NCBI RefSeq assembly: GCF_907163105.1
Contig: NZ_OU015321.1
Span: forward strand, 1,674,001 to 1,738,000
DNA length: 64,000 nucleotides
From: Cloacibacterium caeni
GTDB taxonomy: Bacteria > Bacteroidota > Bacteroidia > Flavobacteriales > Weeksellaceae
Direction: 5' to 3'
The first letter of the stretch is position 1. Every line of letters starts with the position of its first letter. The translations under genes and the position numbers were made by a program. The notes beneath the pieces are model-generated. The model saw nothing but the letters and a program-made list of their open reading frames with translations, had not been told where the DNA came from and searched no databases. Positions 45,474 to 54,174 of this stretch are shown here, in pieces.

Positions 45474-46212
45474 AGAAATCGCCATACAAGCCGAACAAAT
45501 CACCAAGACATTTGGAGATTTCACTGCGGTAGACCATATTTCCTTTGAAGTAAAAAAAGGAGAGATTTTCGGGTTTTTAGGAGCAAATGGAGCTGGAAAA
45601 ACCACCGCAATGCGCATGTTTTGCGGACTTTCCACACCCACTTCTGGCAAAGCGATGGTTGCTGGATTTGATGTCTACAAAAACGCTGAAGAAATCAAAA
45701 AAAATATTGGTTACATGAGTCAAAAGTTTTCTTTATATGAAAACTTATCCATTTTAGAAAATTTAGAATTTTTTGGCGGAATCTATGGATTAAGCATGAA
45801 GGAAATCAAACAAAAAAGTAAAGAACTCATTGAGAAATTAGGTTTAGAACAAGAAAAAAACAAAATGGTTTCCGAACTTCCATTGGGATGGAAACAGAAA
45901 CTGGCATTTTCGGTCGCCATTTTTCATCAGCCAGAAATCGTTTTTCTAGACGAACCAACTGGTGGTGTAGACCCTATTACCAGAAGACAATTTTGGGACT
46001 TAATTTATGATGCTTCCGAACAAGAAATTACCATTTTTGTCACTACACATTATATGGACGAAGCCGAATATTGCAACCGAGTTTCCATCATGGTTGACGG
46101 AAAAATTGCAGCAATTGATTCTCCTGAAAATTTGAAAAAAAATTTTCAAGCCAGAACCATGGACGAAGTATTTTATCAATTAGCCAGAGGCGCAAAAAGA
46201 AGTGCTGATTAA
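45466..46212 (+). CDS. ABC transporter ATP-binding protein, subunit 2
   Basis: A 248-residue ATPase. Walker A GANGAGKT, Walker B IVFLDEP and H-loop FVTTHYMDEAEY are intact, but the signature is degenerate: LPLGWKQKLAF instead of LSGGQ. This corresponds to the C-terminal half of YbhF. With subunit 1 it would make one canonical and one degenerate ATP site. Confidence 0.9.
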   Translation: MNKEIAIQAEQITKTFGDFTAVDHISFEVKKGEIFGFLGANGAGKTTAMRMFCGLSTPTSGKAMVAGFDVYKNAEEIKKNIGYMSQKFSLYENLSILENLEFFGGIYGLSMKEIKQKSKELIEKLGLEQEKNKMVSELPLGWKQKLAFSVAIFHQPEIVFLDEPTGGVDPITRRQFWDLIYDASEQEITIFVTTHYMDEAEYCNRVSIMVDGKIAAIDSPENLKKNFQARTMDEVFYQLARGAKRSAD

Positions 46213-46246
46213 TGAAGAATTAAAAATTAATAAATAAAATAAACAC

Positions 46247-46333
46247 TTGTCATTCTGAACTTAATGTAATGAAGTGAAGAATCTGTTTAAATAAGAGATT
46301 CTTCATTACGCTTCGCTTCATTCAGAATGACAA
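46247..46333. repeat. Inverted-repeat element (TTGTCATTCTGAA type)
   Basis: An 87-base element between the ABC ATPase and permease genes. Outer arms are TTGTCATTCTGAA (46247-46259) and TTCAGAATGACAA (46321-46333). Inner segments GAAGAATCT and AGATTCTTC also pair. It has no coding capacity and looks like a MITE-type repeat. Confidence 0.8.
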
Positions 46334-46341
46334 AATAAAAA

Positions 46342-47448
46342 ATGAAACAGTTATTTCCTTTTATCCAAAAAGAATTTTATCACCTTCTGCGTGATAGAAG
46401 AACTTTACTCATACTTCTCGCAATGCCAATTATACAAGTATTGCTGTTCGGTTTTGCGCTTTCTACGGAGATTAAAAACACCAAAGTAGCTGTTTTTGAC
46501 CAAGATAAAAGTAACATTTCAGCACAATTGGTTTCTAAAATTCATGAAAATCAATATTTTGACATTGAAAAAAATCTGACTTCTAACAAAGACTTTGAAA
46601 ACGCTTATAAAGACGGAAAAACAAAGCTACTTCTAGTTATTCCTTCTGATTTCTCAGAAAATTTAACGCAAGGAAAAAAAGCAAAATTGCAGATTTTAGT
46701 TGACGGAACAGATGTAAACCTAGGAAACCAAATCGCGAATTATTTTCAAAATATCGTCCTAGATTTTTATCAAAGTCAACAAAAAGAAACGCTGCAAACG
46801 TTCTCGGTTTCTCCAGAAATTAGAATGCTCTATAATCCTCAATTGAAAGGAGCGCCTAATTTCGTTCCCGGAGTTATAGCACTCGTTTTATTGATTGTTT
46901 GCGTGATGATGACTGCAATTGCCATCGTAAAAGAAAAAGAAACAGGAACGATGGAAATTCTATTGGTTTCGCCTATGAAACCTCAATTTATCATTATTTC
47001 TAAAGCAATTCCTTACTTTATTTTAGCGATGGGAATTCTTGGAATAATTCTACTTTTAAGTTATTTTTTACTGGATTTACCCATAAAAGGAAGCATCATT
47101 TTGCTGTTTTTTGTGAGCACTATTTTCATCATCACCAATTTACTTATCGGGATTTTAATTTCTATTTTTTCAAAAACTCAACAACAAGCTATGCTTTTTT
47201 CGTTGATGGGAACTATGCTTCCCACACTCATGTTGAGCGGATTTATGTTTCCTATCGAAAATATGCCCATTCCATTACAAGTGATGTCTAATATTATCCC
47301 TGCAAAATGGTATTATATCATGATTAAAAATATTATGATCAAAGGAACAGGACTCGCCGTAATCTGGAAATCCCTTTTAATTTTAACAGGAATGATGATG
47401 GTTCTTTTCACGATTGCTGTGAAAAAATTTAAAATAAGGTTAGAATGA
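46342..47448 (+). CDS. ABC-2 type permease, subunit 1 (YbhS/YbhR-like)
   Basis: A 368-residue inner-membrane protein. One N-terminal TM helix (about 20-40) follows the amphipathic start FIQKEFYHLLRDRRTL, then a large periplasmic domain (about 45-170) and five C-terminal TM helices. The loop KEKETGTMEILLVSPMKP is the family signature. It pairs with the permease encoded next. Confidence 0.9.
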   Translation: MKQLFPFIQKEFYHLLRDRRTLLILLAMPIIQVLLFGFALSTEIKNTKVAVFDQDKSNISAQLVSKIHENQYFDIEKNLTSNKDFENAYKDGKTKLLLVIPSDFSENLTQGKKAKLQILVDGTDVNLGNQIANYFQNIVLDFYQSQQKETLQTFSVSPEIRMLYNPQLKGAPNFVPGVIALVLLIVCVMMTAIAIVKEKETGTMEILLVSPMKPQFIIISKAIPYFILAMGILGIILLLSYFLLDLPIKGSIILLFFVSTIFIITNLLIGILISIFSKTQQQAMLFSLMGTMLPTLMLSGFMFPIENMPIPLQVMSNIIPAKWYYIMIKNIMIKGTGLAVIWKSLLILTGMMMVLFTIAVKKFKIRLE

Positions 47449-47479
47449 TGATTCACATGCATCGCAAAATTGAAAAATT

Positions 47480-48601
47480 ATGAAACAGCTACTCTTCTTA
47501 CTTCGTAAAGAATTCCGACAAATCTTTCGGAATAAATCTATATTGGCCATTATTTTCGTTGCACCCATGATGCAGCTCATCATCTTGCCTTTAGCTGCAA
47601 GTTATGAGATTAAAAACATCAATCTATCTGTGGTAGACCATGACCACTCAAGTTTTTCAAGGGAATTAATTCAAAAAATTACCGCAAGTAACTATTTCAA
47701 ATTGCAATATTACGGTGAAGACTACCAAAAGGCTTTTGAAACCATAGAAAGCGAAAAATCAGATATTATTCTAGAAATTCCACCAAAATTTGAACAAAAT
47801 TTGGTGAGGGAAAATCAACAAAAAGTATTGGTTGCAATAAATGCAATAAACGGTACTAAAGCAGGATTGGGAGGAAGCTATCTAGCACAAATTATACAAG
47901 ACTACAACCAAAATATCCAAACAAAACTCTCACCACAGTTGGTAGAATTTCAAAAAAATGCAGGTCTAGAAGTAAATGCTACCCTTTGGTTCAATAGATT
48001 TTACAACTACAGATTGGCTCTTGTTCCCGGTATTTTGGCATTTCTTGTGACGCTAGTTGGCGGAATGCTTTCTGCGCTAAACATTGTCTCTGAGAAAGAA
48101 ATTGGCACCATTGAACAAATTAATGTTTCACCCATCAAAAAATCTACTTTCATCCTCGGGAAACTTATTCCGTTTTGGATTTTGGCAAATGTAGCTTTTA
48201 CCATGGGACTTTTGGTTTCTAGATTTGTCTATGGAATAGAAATTTATGGGAGTTTACCACTGCTTTATTTCTTTGTAGGAGTTTATCTTTTAGCCATTTT
48301 AGGATTCGGCTTATTGATTTCCACCTATAGTGAAACGCAACAACAGGCGATGTTTACCATATTTTTCTTCATGATGATTTTTATAATGATGAGCGGTTTA
48401 TACACCCCCATTGAAAGCATGCCAGAATGGTCTCAAAAACTGACGCTTCTTAATCCGCTTACGTATTTAATAGAAGTGATACGATTAATTATGCTCAAAA
48501 ATTCTGGATTCAAAGATTTAATTCCTCAGTTTATCTCCATTTTAGGAATGGCAGTTTTCTTTAACTCTTGGGCAGTTTGGAATTACAGAAAGACTTCTTA
48601 A
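47480..48601 (+). CDS. ABC-2 type permease, subunit 2 (YbhS/YbhR-like)
   Basis: A 373-residue paralogue of the preceding permease with the same layout. The signature is SEKEIGTIEQINVSPIKKSTFILGK, broken here into its start EKEIGTIEQINVSP. It starts 31 bases after subunit 1 and is the last gene of the operon. Together the operon encodes a complete tripartite exporter. Confidence 0.9.
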   Translation: MKQLLFLLRKEFRQIFRNKSILAIIFVAPMMQLIILPLAASYEIKNINLSVVDHDHSSFSRELIQKITASNYFKLQYYGEDYQKAFETIESEKSDIILEIPPKFEQNLVRENQQKVLVAINAINGTKAGLGGSYLAQIIQDYNQNIQTKLSPQLVEFQKNAGLEVNATLWFNRFYNYRLALVPGILAFLVTLVGGMLSALNIVSEKEIGTIEQINVSPIKKSTFILGKLIPFWILANVAFTMGLLVSRFVYGIEIYGSLPLLYFFVGVYLLAILGFGLLISTYSETQQQAMFTIFFFMMIFIMMSGLYTPIESMPEWSQKLTLLNPLTYLIEVIRLIMLKNSGFKDLIPQFISILGMAVFFNSWAVWNYRKTS

Positions 48602-48708
48602 TTTGAGAAAACGTCTAGATTTTCTTACTATTTATCATTTTGGGGGTTAAAGAATTCATCTTTTTAAAATAAAATTCAGTTTTAGCAATCATAATAACGA
48701 TTAATTAT

Positions 48709-48716
48709 TATTTTTG
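48709..48716 (+). promoter_or_regulatory. -7 box of the CocE-type hydrolase gene
   Basis: TATTTTTG, 18 bases before the ATG at 48735. No clear -33 TTG is seen. Confidence 0.5.
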
Positions 48717-48734
48717 TTAAAATTTATTTGACTT

Positions 48735-50594
48735 ATGAAGAAAATACTTGCGCTTTTAGCAATTTTTTGTATTGTTTGGCTTTCTGCTCAAAACACTTTT
48801 GTAAAAGACTATTACACCAAAAAAGAAGTGTATATCACCATGAGAGATGGTGTAAAATTATTCACCTCCATCTACATTCCGAAAGATATTTCTGCTAAAA
48901 ACAAATATCCTTTTTTAATGCAGAGAACATGCTATTCTGTAGCACCTTATGGTGAAGATCAGTATAAAAGAAGCCTTGGTCCGAATAAATTTTTACAAAA
49001 CGATAAATATATTTTCGTCTATCAAGATGTACGTGGAAGATATATGAGCGAAGGTACTTTTACGAATATGACGCCTCAAGTAGATCATAAAACCAAGAAA
49101 GACGTAGACGAAAGTACCGATACTTATGACACGATTGATTGGCTCATCAAAAATATTGAAAACAATAACGGAAATGTAGGTCAATACGGAACTTCTTATC
49201 CAGGTTTTTACGCTGCAGTTGGCGCTTTAGCAAATCATCCCGCTTTGAAAGCTTCTTCTCCTCAAGCTCCAATTTCTGATTTTTGGTTTGACGATTTTCA
49301 TCACAATGGTGCTTTTATGATGGGATATTTTAGAACTTTTCCTGTTTTTGGAGTACAAAAAACTAAGCCAGAAAATTCCGCTTGGTATACAGAACAAAGC
49401 AAAAAATTAGGCGCAAAATCTGAAGACGGCTCACTTTTCTTCAATGAAATGGGAACGTTAAAAGAAGGCATTGACAAATATTATGGAAGAGATAATTTTT
49501 TCATCAATGAAATTGTAGACCATCCTAATTATGATGATTTTTGGAAAAAAAGAGACCTTTTACCTCATCTCAAAAACATAAAACATGCGGTAATGACAGT
49601 TGGCGGTTGGTTTGATGCAGAAGATTTAAGAGGTCCGCTTCACATTTATAAAACCATCGAAAAAAATAATCCTAAAGCTAAAAACTCTATTGTAATGGGA
49701 CCTTTTTCTCATGGTGGTTGGTCTTATGAAATGGGAAAACACTTTCATAATGAAGTATATTTCGGGGATAGTATTGCTACTTTTTACCAAAAAAATATAG
49801 AAACTCCATTCTTTAATCATCATTTAAAGAATACCAAATCTACAATAGATCTTCCTGAAGCCTATATGTTTGATACTGGGAAAAAAGAATGGAAACAATT
49901 TGCAGAATGGCCACCGAAAAATGCTCAAAAAACCGCTTTTTATTTAAGAGAAAACGGACAATTTAGCTCAGAATCTCCAAGTTCTGCTTCTTTCACAGAA
50001 TATTTTTCTGACCCAAACAAACCAGTTCCGAGCAGTACCAATTTGAAAGACTTCAATGGTTTCACGCCTAGAAATTACATGAGCGAAGACCAAAGATTTG
50101 CAGAAAATAGACCAGATGTAGCTTCTTTTACCACAGAAATCCTTGCAGAAGACCTTACTTTGGCTGGAGAAATTAAAGTAAAATTAAAAATAGCGACTAC
50201 AGGAACAGATGCAGATTTCTTTGTGAAACTGATTGATATTTATCCTGCAGACGAAAAAGGGATGAAAGAAAAACCTGGCGTTATCTACGGAAATTATCAC
50301 CAAATGGTAAGAAGCGAAATCATGCCTGCAAGATTTAGAAATTCTTTTGAAAAACCAGAAGCATTGGTTCCTAATCAAGAAACAGAAGTAATTTTTAACC
50401 TTCAAGATGTATTGCACACTTTCAAAAAAGGTCACAAAATCCAAATTCAAGTGCAGAGTACGGCTTATCCATTATTTGCCGTAAATCCTCAGAAATTTTT
50501 AGAAAATCCTTACAAAGCAGAAAAATCTGATTATACTAAAGCTTTCCAAAAAATCTTTAACAACTCAGTAATTGAAGTGGAGATTTTAAAATAA
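48735..50594 (+). CDS. Secreted CocE/NonD family hydrolase (S15 X-Pro dipeptidyl-peptidase superfamily)
   Basis: A 619-residue protein with a signal peptide (1-18, cleavage after WLSAQ). The alpha/beta-hydrolase domain has the nucleophile elbow GQYGTSYPGFY (near residue 158), an Asp in GGWFDAEDLRG (near 296) and a His in GPFSHGGW (near 327). A C-terminal jelly-roll domain (about 380-610) follows. Family members cleave acyl or peptide bonds such as glutaryl-7-ACA or X-Pro; the substrate here is unknown. Confidence 0.88.
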   Translation: MKKILALLAIFCIVWLSAQNTFVKDYYTKKEVYITMRDGVKLFTSIYIPKDISAKNKYPFLMQRTCYSVAPYGEDQYKRSLGPNKFLQNDKYIFVYQDVRGRYMSEGTFTNMTPQVDHKTKKDVDESTDTYDTIDWLIKNIENNNGNVGQYGTSYPGFYAAVGALANHPALKASSPQAPISDFWFDDFHHNGAFMMGYFRTFPVFGVQKTKPENSAWYTEQSKKLGAKSEDGSLFFNEMGTLKEGIDKYYGRDNFFINEIVDHPNYDDFWKKRDLLPHLKNIKHAVMTVGGWFDAEDLRGPLHIYKTIEKNNPKAKNSIVMGPFSHGGWSYEMGKHFHNEVYFGDSIATFYQKNIETPFFNHHLKNTKSTIDLPEAYMFDTGKKEWKQFAEWPPKNAQKTAFYLRENGQFSSESPSSASFTEYFSDPNKPVPSSTNLKDFNGFTPRNYMSEDQRFAENRPDVASFTTEILAEDLTLAGEIKVKLKIATTGTDADFFVKLIDIYPADEKGMKEKPGVIYGNYHQMVRSEIMPARFRNSFEKPEALVPNQETEVIFNLQDVLHTFKKGHKIQIQVQSTAYPLFAVNPQKFLENPYKAEKSDYTKAFQKIFNNSVIEVEILK

Positions 50595-50605
50595 GAAAAA
50601 TATAG

Positions 50606-50637
50606 AATTGGCAGAAGACTTCTTCTGCCAATTTATT
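50606..50637 (+). terminator. Rho-independent terminator
   Basis: Arms AATTGGCAGAAGA (50606-50618) and TCTTCTGCCAATT (50621-50633), then a T-rich tail. Confidence 0.82.
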
Positions 50638-50680
50638 TTCAATCAAAAAATAATCGCTAACTTGTAAAGAAAAATTGGTT

Positions 50681-51073
50681 ATGCAACCCGATAAACCTAA
50701 AAACCTTAATGACCATCTTGCTAACGAAAGAACTTTTTTAGCATGGTTAAGAACGGGAATTGGAGTAATGGCGTTCGGTTTTGTAGTGGTAAAATTCTCT
50801 CTTTTTTTGAAACAATTTTCACTGATATTTGGAAACCAAAACATCATTCATAGCAAAGGTTATTCAGCAGAAATTGGGATTTTACTGGTCGTTTTTGGAC
50901 TTATAATTTCAATTTTTGGATACTTCCGTTATAAAAAAACCGAAAAACAAATTAATGAAGATTCATTTAAAAACAATTCTTTTTTAATCGGGCTTTCAAC
51001 CATTATTTTGATTGTTTTCACCTTGATTCTCATTTGGTATTTGATTACCAGCGTAGAATCTTATGCGAAATAA
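50681..51073 (+). CDS. DUF202 membrane protein (YidH-like)
   Basis: A 130-residue membrane protein with three TM helices. The family start LNDHLANERTFLAWLRTGIG is present, followed by helices near 22-45, 65-85 and 105-125. The function is unknown. The ATG at 50681 is chosen over a TTG two codons upstream. It is convergent with mazG, with stop codons touching. Confidence 0.82.
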   Translation: MQPDKPKNLNDHLANERTFLAWLRTGIGVMAFGFVVVKFSLFLKQFSLIFGNQNIIHSKGYSAEIGILLVVFGLIISIFGYFRYKKTEKQINEDSFKNNSFLIGLSTIILIVFTLILIWYLITSVESYAK

Positions 51074-51841
51074 TTAAACCGTTTTCTTGGCTTCTTCCCA
51101 AAGAATATCCATTTCTTCTAAAGACATTTCTGAAAGGTTAAGATTCTTTTCTAAAGCTAATTTTTCTAGCATTTGGAAACGTTTGATAAACTTAATATTG
51201 GTGCGTTCTAGAGCAGAGTCTGCATTAAGCCCAGAAATTCTAGCATAATTAATCAGCGAAAAGAAAACATCTCCTAATTCTTGTTCCTTTTTTTCGGGAT
51301 TGGTTTCGGCATGAAATTCGGCTAGTTCTTCATCTACTTTTTTCCAAGCATCTTCGGCAGAAGCAAATTCAAAACCTATTCCTTTTACTTTTTCTTGAAT
51401 TCTGTATGCTTTAATAATCGGTGGCAAACTTTTCGGAACTCCTGCTAAAATAGACTTGTTTCCTTCTTTTAGCTTCAGTTTTTCCCAATTTTGCTTCACT
51501 TCTTCTTCATCTTTCACTTCTACGTTTCCATAAATGTGAGGATGACGGAAAATGAGTTTCTCGTTAAGTGAATTAATCACATCTGCAATATCAAAACTCT
51601 TCTTTTCTGAACCAATTTTAGCATAAAAAACCAAATGCAATAAAACATCGCCCAATTCTTTCTTAATTTCTGTAAGATTTTCTTCGAGCAAAGCATCAGA
51701 AAGTTCGTAGACTTCTTCTAGTGTCAAATGTCTCAAAGATTGCAAATCTTGCTTTTTATCCCAAGGACATTTTTCTCGCAAATCGTCCATGATATCGAGT
51801 AATTTAGAGAAAGCTTCTAGTTTTTGTTCTTTGGAATTCAT
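51074..51841 (-). CDS. mazG: Nucleoside triphosphate pyrophosphohydrolase MazG
   Basis: A 255-residue house-cleaning enzyme hydrolysing (d)NTPs to monophosphates. The motif CPWDKKQDLQSLRHLTLEE with EVYELSDAL and the metal-binding EExxE/ExxD pattern (ELGDVLLHLVF, later ELGDVFFSLINYAR) appear in two tandem MazG domains, as in E. coli (263 aa). Confidence 0.93.
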   Translation of the reverse strand: MNSKEQKLEAFSKLLDIMDDLREKCPWDKKQDLQSLRHLTLEEVYELSDALLEENLTEIKKELGDVLLHLVFYAKIGSEKKSFDIADVINSLNEKLIFRHPHIYGNVEVKDEEEVKQNWEKLKLKEGNKSILAGVPKSLPPIIKAYRIQEKVKGIGFEFASAEDAWKKVDEELAEFHAETNPEKKEQELGDVFFSLINYARISGLNADSALERTNIKFIKRFQMLEKLALEKNLNLSEMSLEEMDILWEEAKKTV

Positions 51842-51868
51842 GATGATGTGTAGATGAGATTATGTGAT

Positions 51869-51905
51869 AAAAAAAACTTTGTCAAAGTTCGGAACTTTGA
51901 CAAAG
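51869..51905 (-). terminator. Terminator of the DUF5606 gene
   Basis: Arms CTTTGTCAAAGTTC (51877-51890) and GAACTTTGACAAAG (51892-51905); on the minus strand it is followed by a T run (51869-51876). Confidence 0.82.
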
Positions 51906-51943
51906 CTATGCAAATTACTTATTGCTAAAAGCAAAAAGTGAGA

Positions 51944-52510
51944 TTATCCTTGTTTTCTTTGCGTAGATTTTACGGTAGTTTTAGCAGATGAAGATGCTTT
52001 CGCTTTTGGCGCAGCTGGTTTTTCTGCTTTTGGAGCCACTTTTTTAGTCGCTGCTTTCTTTTCTACAGATTTTTCTTCTACTATTTCAGCGTCTTCTACT
52101 GCTGGTTCTTCTGCTTTTACAAAAGCTTCTGGCTTAATATATCCTGCTTTTTGCAATAAGTTATACCATTGTACTAATTTCTTGATATCTGAACCATAAA
52201 CTCTATCTACGTCATAGTTTGGTAAAACTGAAGACATGAAAGATTTTAATTCATTATCAGAAGATTTGTGATTAATGGCTTCTTTATAGTCAAATTTTTC
52301 AGCAATGTTTTTCATTACTTCAAAAAGTGGAACTTCTTGGTCAAAAGTATAAATTGCAATATTGTCTAATAAACTTACTTGAGAAGTATTAGAAATGCTT
52401 GCTTTTTTTCCTGTAGAAATATCTTCTACGATAAAACCTGATCTTAATTGCGTTACTAGGGTAAACAAACCTGGTTTCCCAGAAATCGAAATTATTTTTT
52501 CTAACTGCAT
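51944..52510 (-). CDS. DUF5606 protein with Lys/Ala-rich tail
   Basis: A 188-residue protein. Residues 1-125 match the flavobacterial DUF5606 family (start MQLEKIISISGKPGLF, then FIVEDISTGKKASIS). The C-terminus (130-188) is a disordered Ala/Lys/Pro/Glu tail with KKAATKKVAPKAEKPAAP. The function is unknown. It lies next to def and ruvX on the same strand but is separated from them by 111 bases. Confidence 0.75.
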   Translation of the reverse strand: MQLEKIISISGKPGLFTLVTQLRSGFIVEDISTGKKASISNTSQVSLLDNIAIYTFDQEVPLFEVMKNIAEKFDYKEAINHKSSDNELKSFMSSVLPNYDVDRVYGSDIKKLVQWYNLLQKAGYIKPEAFVKAEEPAVEDAEIVEEKSVEKKAATKKVAPKAEKPAAPKAKASSSAKTTVKSTQRKQG

Positions 52511-52621
52511 AATGTATTATTTTTTTGCTTTTGGCAATCAGCTTTTAGCTTTCTGCCACTTTTATTATTGTTTAAATTTTTTCTAAAAATTGCTGATTGC
52601 TAATTGCTGACAGCAGATTGC

Positions 52622-53194
52622 TTATTTCGGAAATCTCATTTTATATCCTACATGAATATCTCCTGAAGTAATTTTAGTTAATTTTCCTTTGATGATTTTT
52701 TTCTTTAGAGGACTGAGTTTATCCGTAAAAAGTACGCCTTCAATATGGTCATACTCATGCTGAATTACTCTGGCTCTAATGTCTGAAAAAGTTTCGGTAT
52801 GTTTAACGAAATTTTCGTCAAAATATTCTATCAAAATCGTTTCTTTTCTGCTTACATCTTCTCTCACATCTGGAATCGAAAGACAACCTTCATTAAATTT
52901 CCATTCATTACCGCTTTCTTCTAGAATTCTAGCGTTGATGAATACTTTTTTGAAATCTTTCAATTCATCTGCAATATCTTCATAATCTTCATCATCTGCT
53001 AATGGGGTTACATCTACGATGAAAAGACGAATATCTAAGCCAATTTGAGGCGCAGCAAGACCTATTCCATGTGCTGCATTCATGGTTTCGAACATATTGT
53101 CTATAAGTTCTTTAAGCTCAGGATAATCTGGCGAAATATCATGGGCTTTTTTTCTTAAAACTGTGTCTCCGTATGCTCTGATTGGTAAAATCAT
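52622..53194 (-). CDS. def: Peptide deformylase
   Basis: A 190-residue metalloenzyme removing the formyl group from nascent proteins. The three motifs GIGLAAPQIG, EGCLSIPD and HEYDHIEG carry the Cys and two His metal ligands and the catalytic Glu. Its ATG overlaps the stop of ruvX by 4 bases, so the two are translationally coupled. Confidence 0.95.
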   Translation of the reverse strand: MILPIRAYGDTVLRKKAHDISPDYPELKELIDNMFETMNAAHGIGLAAPQIGLDIRLFIVDVTPLADDEDYEDIADELKDFKKVFINARILEESGNEWKFNEGCLSIPDVREDVSRKETILIEYFDENFVKHTETFSDIRARVIQHEYDHIEGVLFTDKLSPLKKKIIKGKLTKITSGDIHVGYKMRFPK

Positions 53195-53607
53195 CTTTGT
53201 TTTTGTTCTAAAAAATTCTGTAAAATTATGGTAGCACTCACTTTATCGATGAGCGCTTTTTCTTGTCTCTGTTTTTTATTTTTCCCACTTTGTGAGATAA
53301 AAAACGAAGCCATTTTTGAGGTAAAACGTTCATCAAACCGATGAATTTCTACTTCGGGAAAAAGTTCTTTCACTTTTTCTATAAATTTTAAAATATCCGT
53401 CTCTATTTCTGATAAATTTCCCTTCAAATCAGTAGGTAAACCTATTACCAGCGTTTCAACTTTATTTTCTGAAAAATATTTTTCTAAAAAAGAAAATATA
53501 TTTTTGGTTTCTACAGTAGTTAATGCGCTAGCAATCAACTGCATATCATCTGTAGCTGCAATTCCGCAACGCACTTTTCCGTAATCAATAGCAACTACTT
53601 GACTCAT
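53191..53607 (-). CDS. ruvX: Putative pre-16S rRNA nuclease / Holliday junction resolvase YqgF
   Basis: A 138-residue RNase-H-fold protein. The catalytic Asp lies in VVAIDYGKVRCGIA, with later acidic residues in VIGLPTDLKG and the C-terminal DKVSATIILQNFL. The ATG at 53607 is selected because the -7 box TAAATTTG (53614-53621) overlaps the TTG at 53616. It forms an operon with def. Confidence 0.92.
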   Translation of the reverse strand: MSQVVAIDYGKVRCGIAATDDMQLIASALTTVETKNIFSFLEKYFSENKVETLVIGLPTDLKGNLSEIETDILKFIEKVKELFPEVEIHRFDERFTSKMASFFISQSGKNKKQRQEKALIDKVSATIILQNFLEQKQR

Positions 53608-53613
53608 AGTTTG

Positions 53614-53621
53614 CAAATTTA
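53614..53621 (-). promoter_or_regulatory. -7 box of ruvX-def
   Basis: TAAATTTG on the minus strand, 6 bases before the ATG at 53607, implying a very short leader. Confidence 0.55.
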
Positions 53622-53688
53622 CTAAAATTTTTCAGCTTGTAGAAATTCAAATTTTTGCTAATTTTAAACTCAGAAACTTTTCTACCCT

Positions 53689-54171
53689 ATGAAAACACTT
53701 CTTTTAGTAAGACATGCCAAAAGTGATTGGCCAACGAACATAGATGATTTTGACCGACCACTGAATGAGCGCGGACACAAAGATGCCCCTAAAATGGCGA
53801 AATTCCTCAATGAAATTTCTGTAACCATAGATGCATTTGTGACCAGTCCTGCAAAAAGAGCATTGACTACTTGCAGATATTTCGCCGAAGTGTTCGAGAA
53901 TAAAAACATTCAAAAAATAGAAGAATTATACAATGCTTCGCCTACAGAATTTCTAGAAGTGATAGAACATCTTAACGATTCTTTAGATCATGTTGCCATT
54001 TTTTCTCACAATAACGGTATTACTTATTTTGCTAATTCTCTAACTAATGAAAATATAGAACACATGCCAACTTGTTCTGTGGTAGCTTTTAAAATTTCTG
54101 CCGAAAGTTGGAAAGATTTTAAAAACGCGGAGAAAAATTTCCTATTCTTCCACACACCAAAAGAAATATAA
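53689..54171 (+). CDS. SixA-like histidine phosphatase
   Basis: A 160-residue phosphoglycerate-mutase-fold protein. The catalytic motif LLVRHAKSDW (phospho-His) is at the N-terminus, with FDRPLNERGHKDA, the Arg of SPAKRALTT and the second His in IFSHNNG. Such proteins dephosphorylate phosphohistidine in E. coli; the target here is unknown. It starts an operon with a Ppx/GppA phosphatase 3 bases downstream. Confidence 0.88.
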   Translation: MKTLLLVRHAKSDWPTNIDDFDRPLNERGHKDAPKMAKFLNEISVTIDAFVTSPAKRALTTCRYFAEVFENKNIQKIEELYNASPTEFLEVIEHLNDSLDHVAIFSHNNGITYFANSLTNENIEHMPTCSVVAFKISAESWKDFKNAEKNFLFFHTPKEI

Positions 54172-54174
54172 AAC

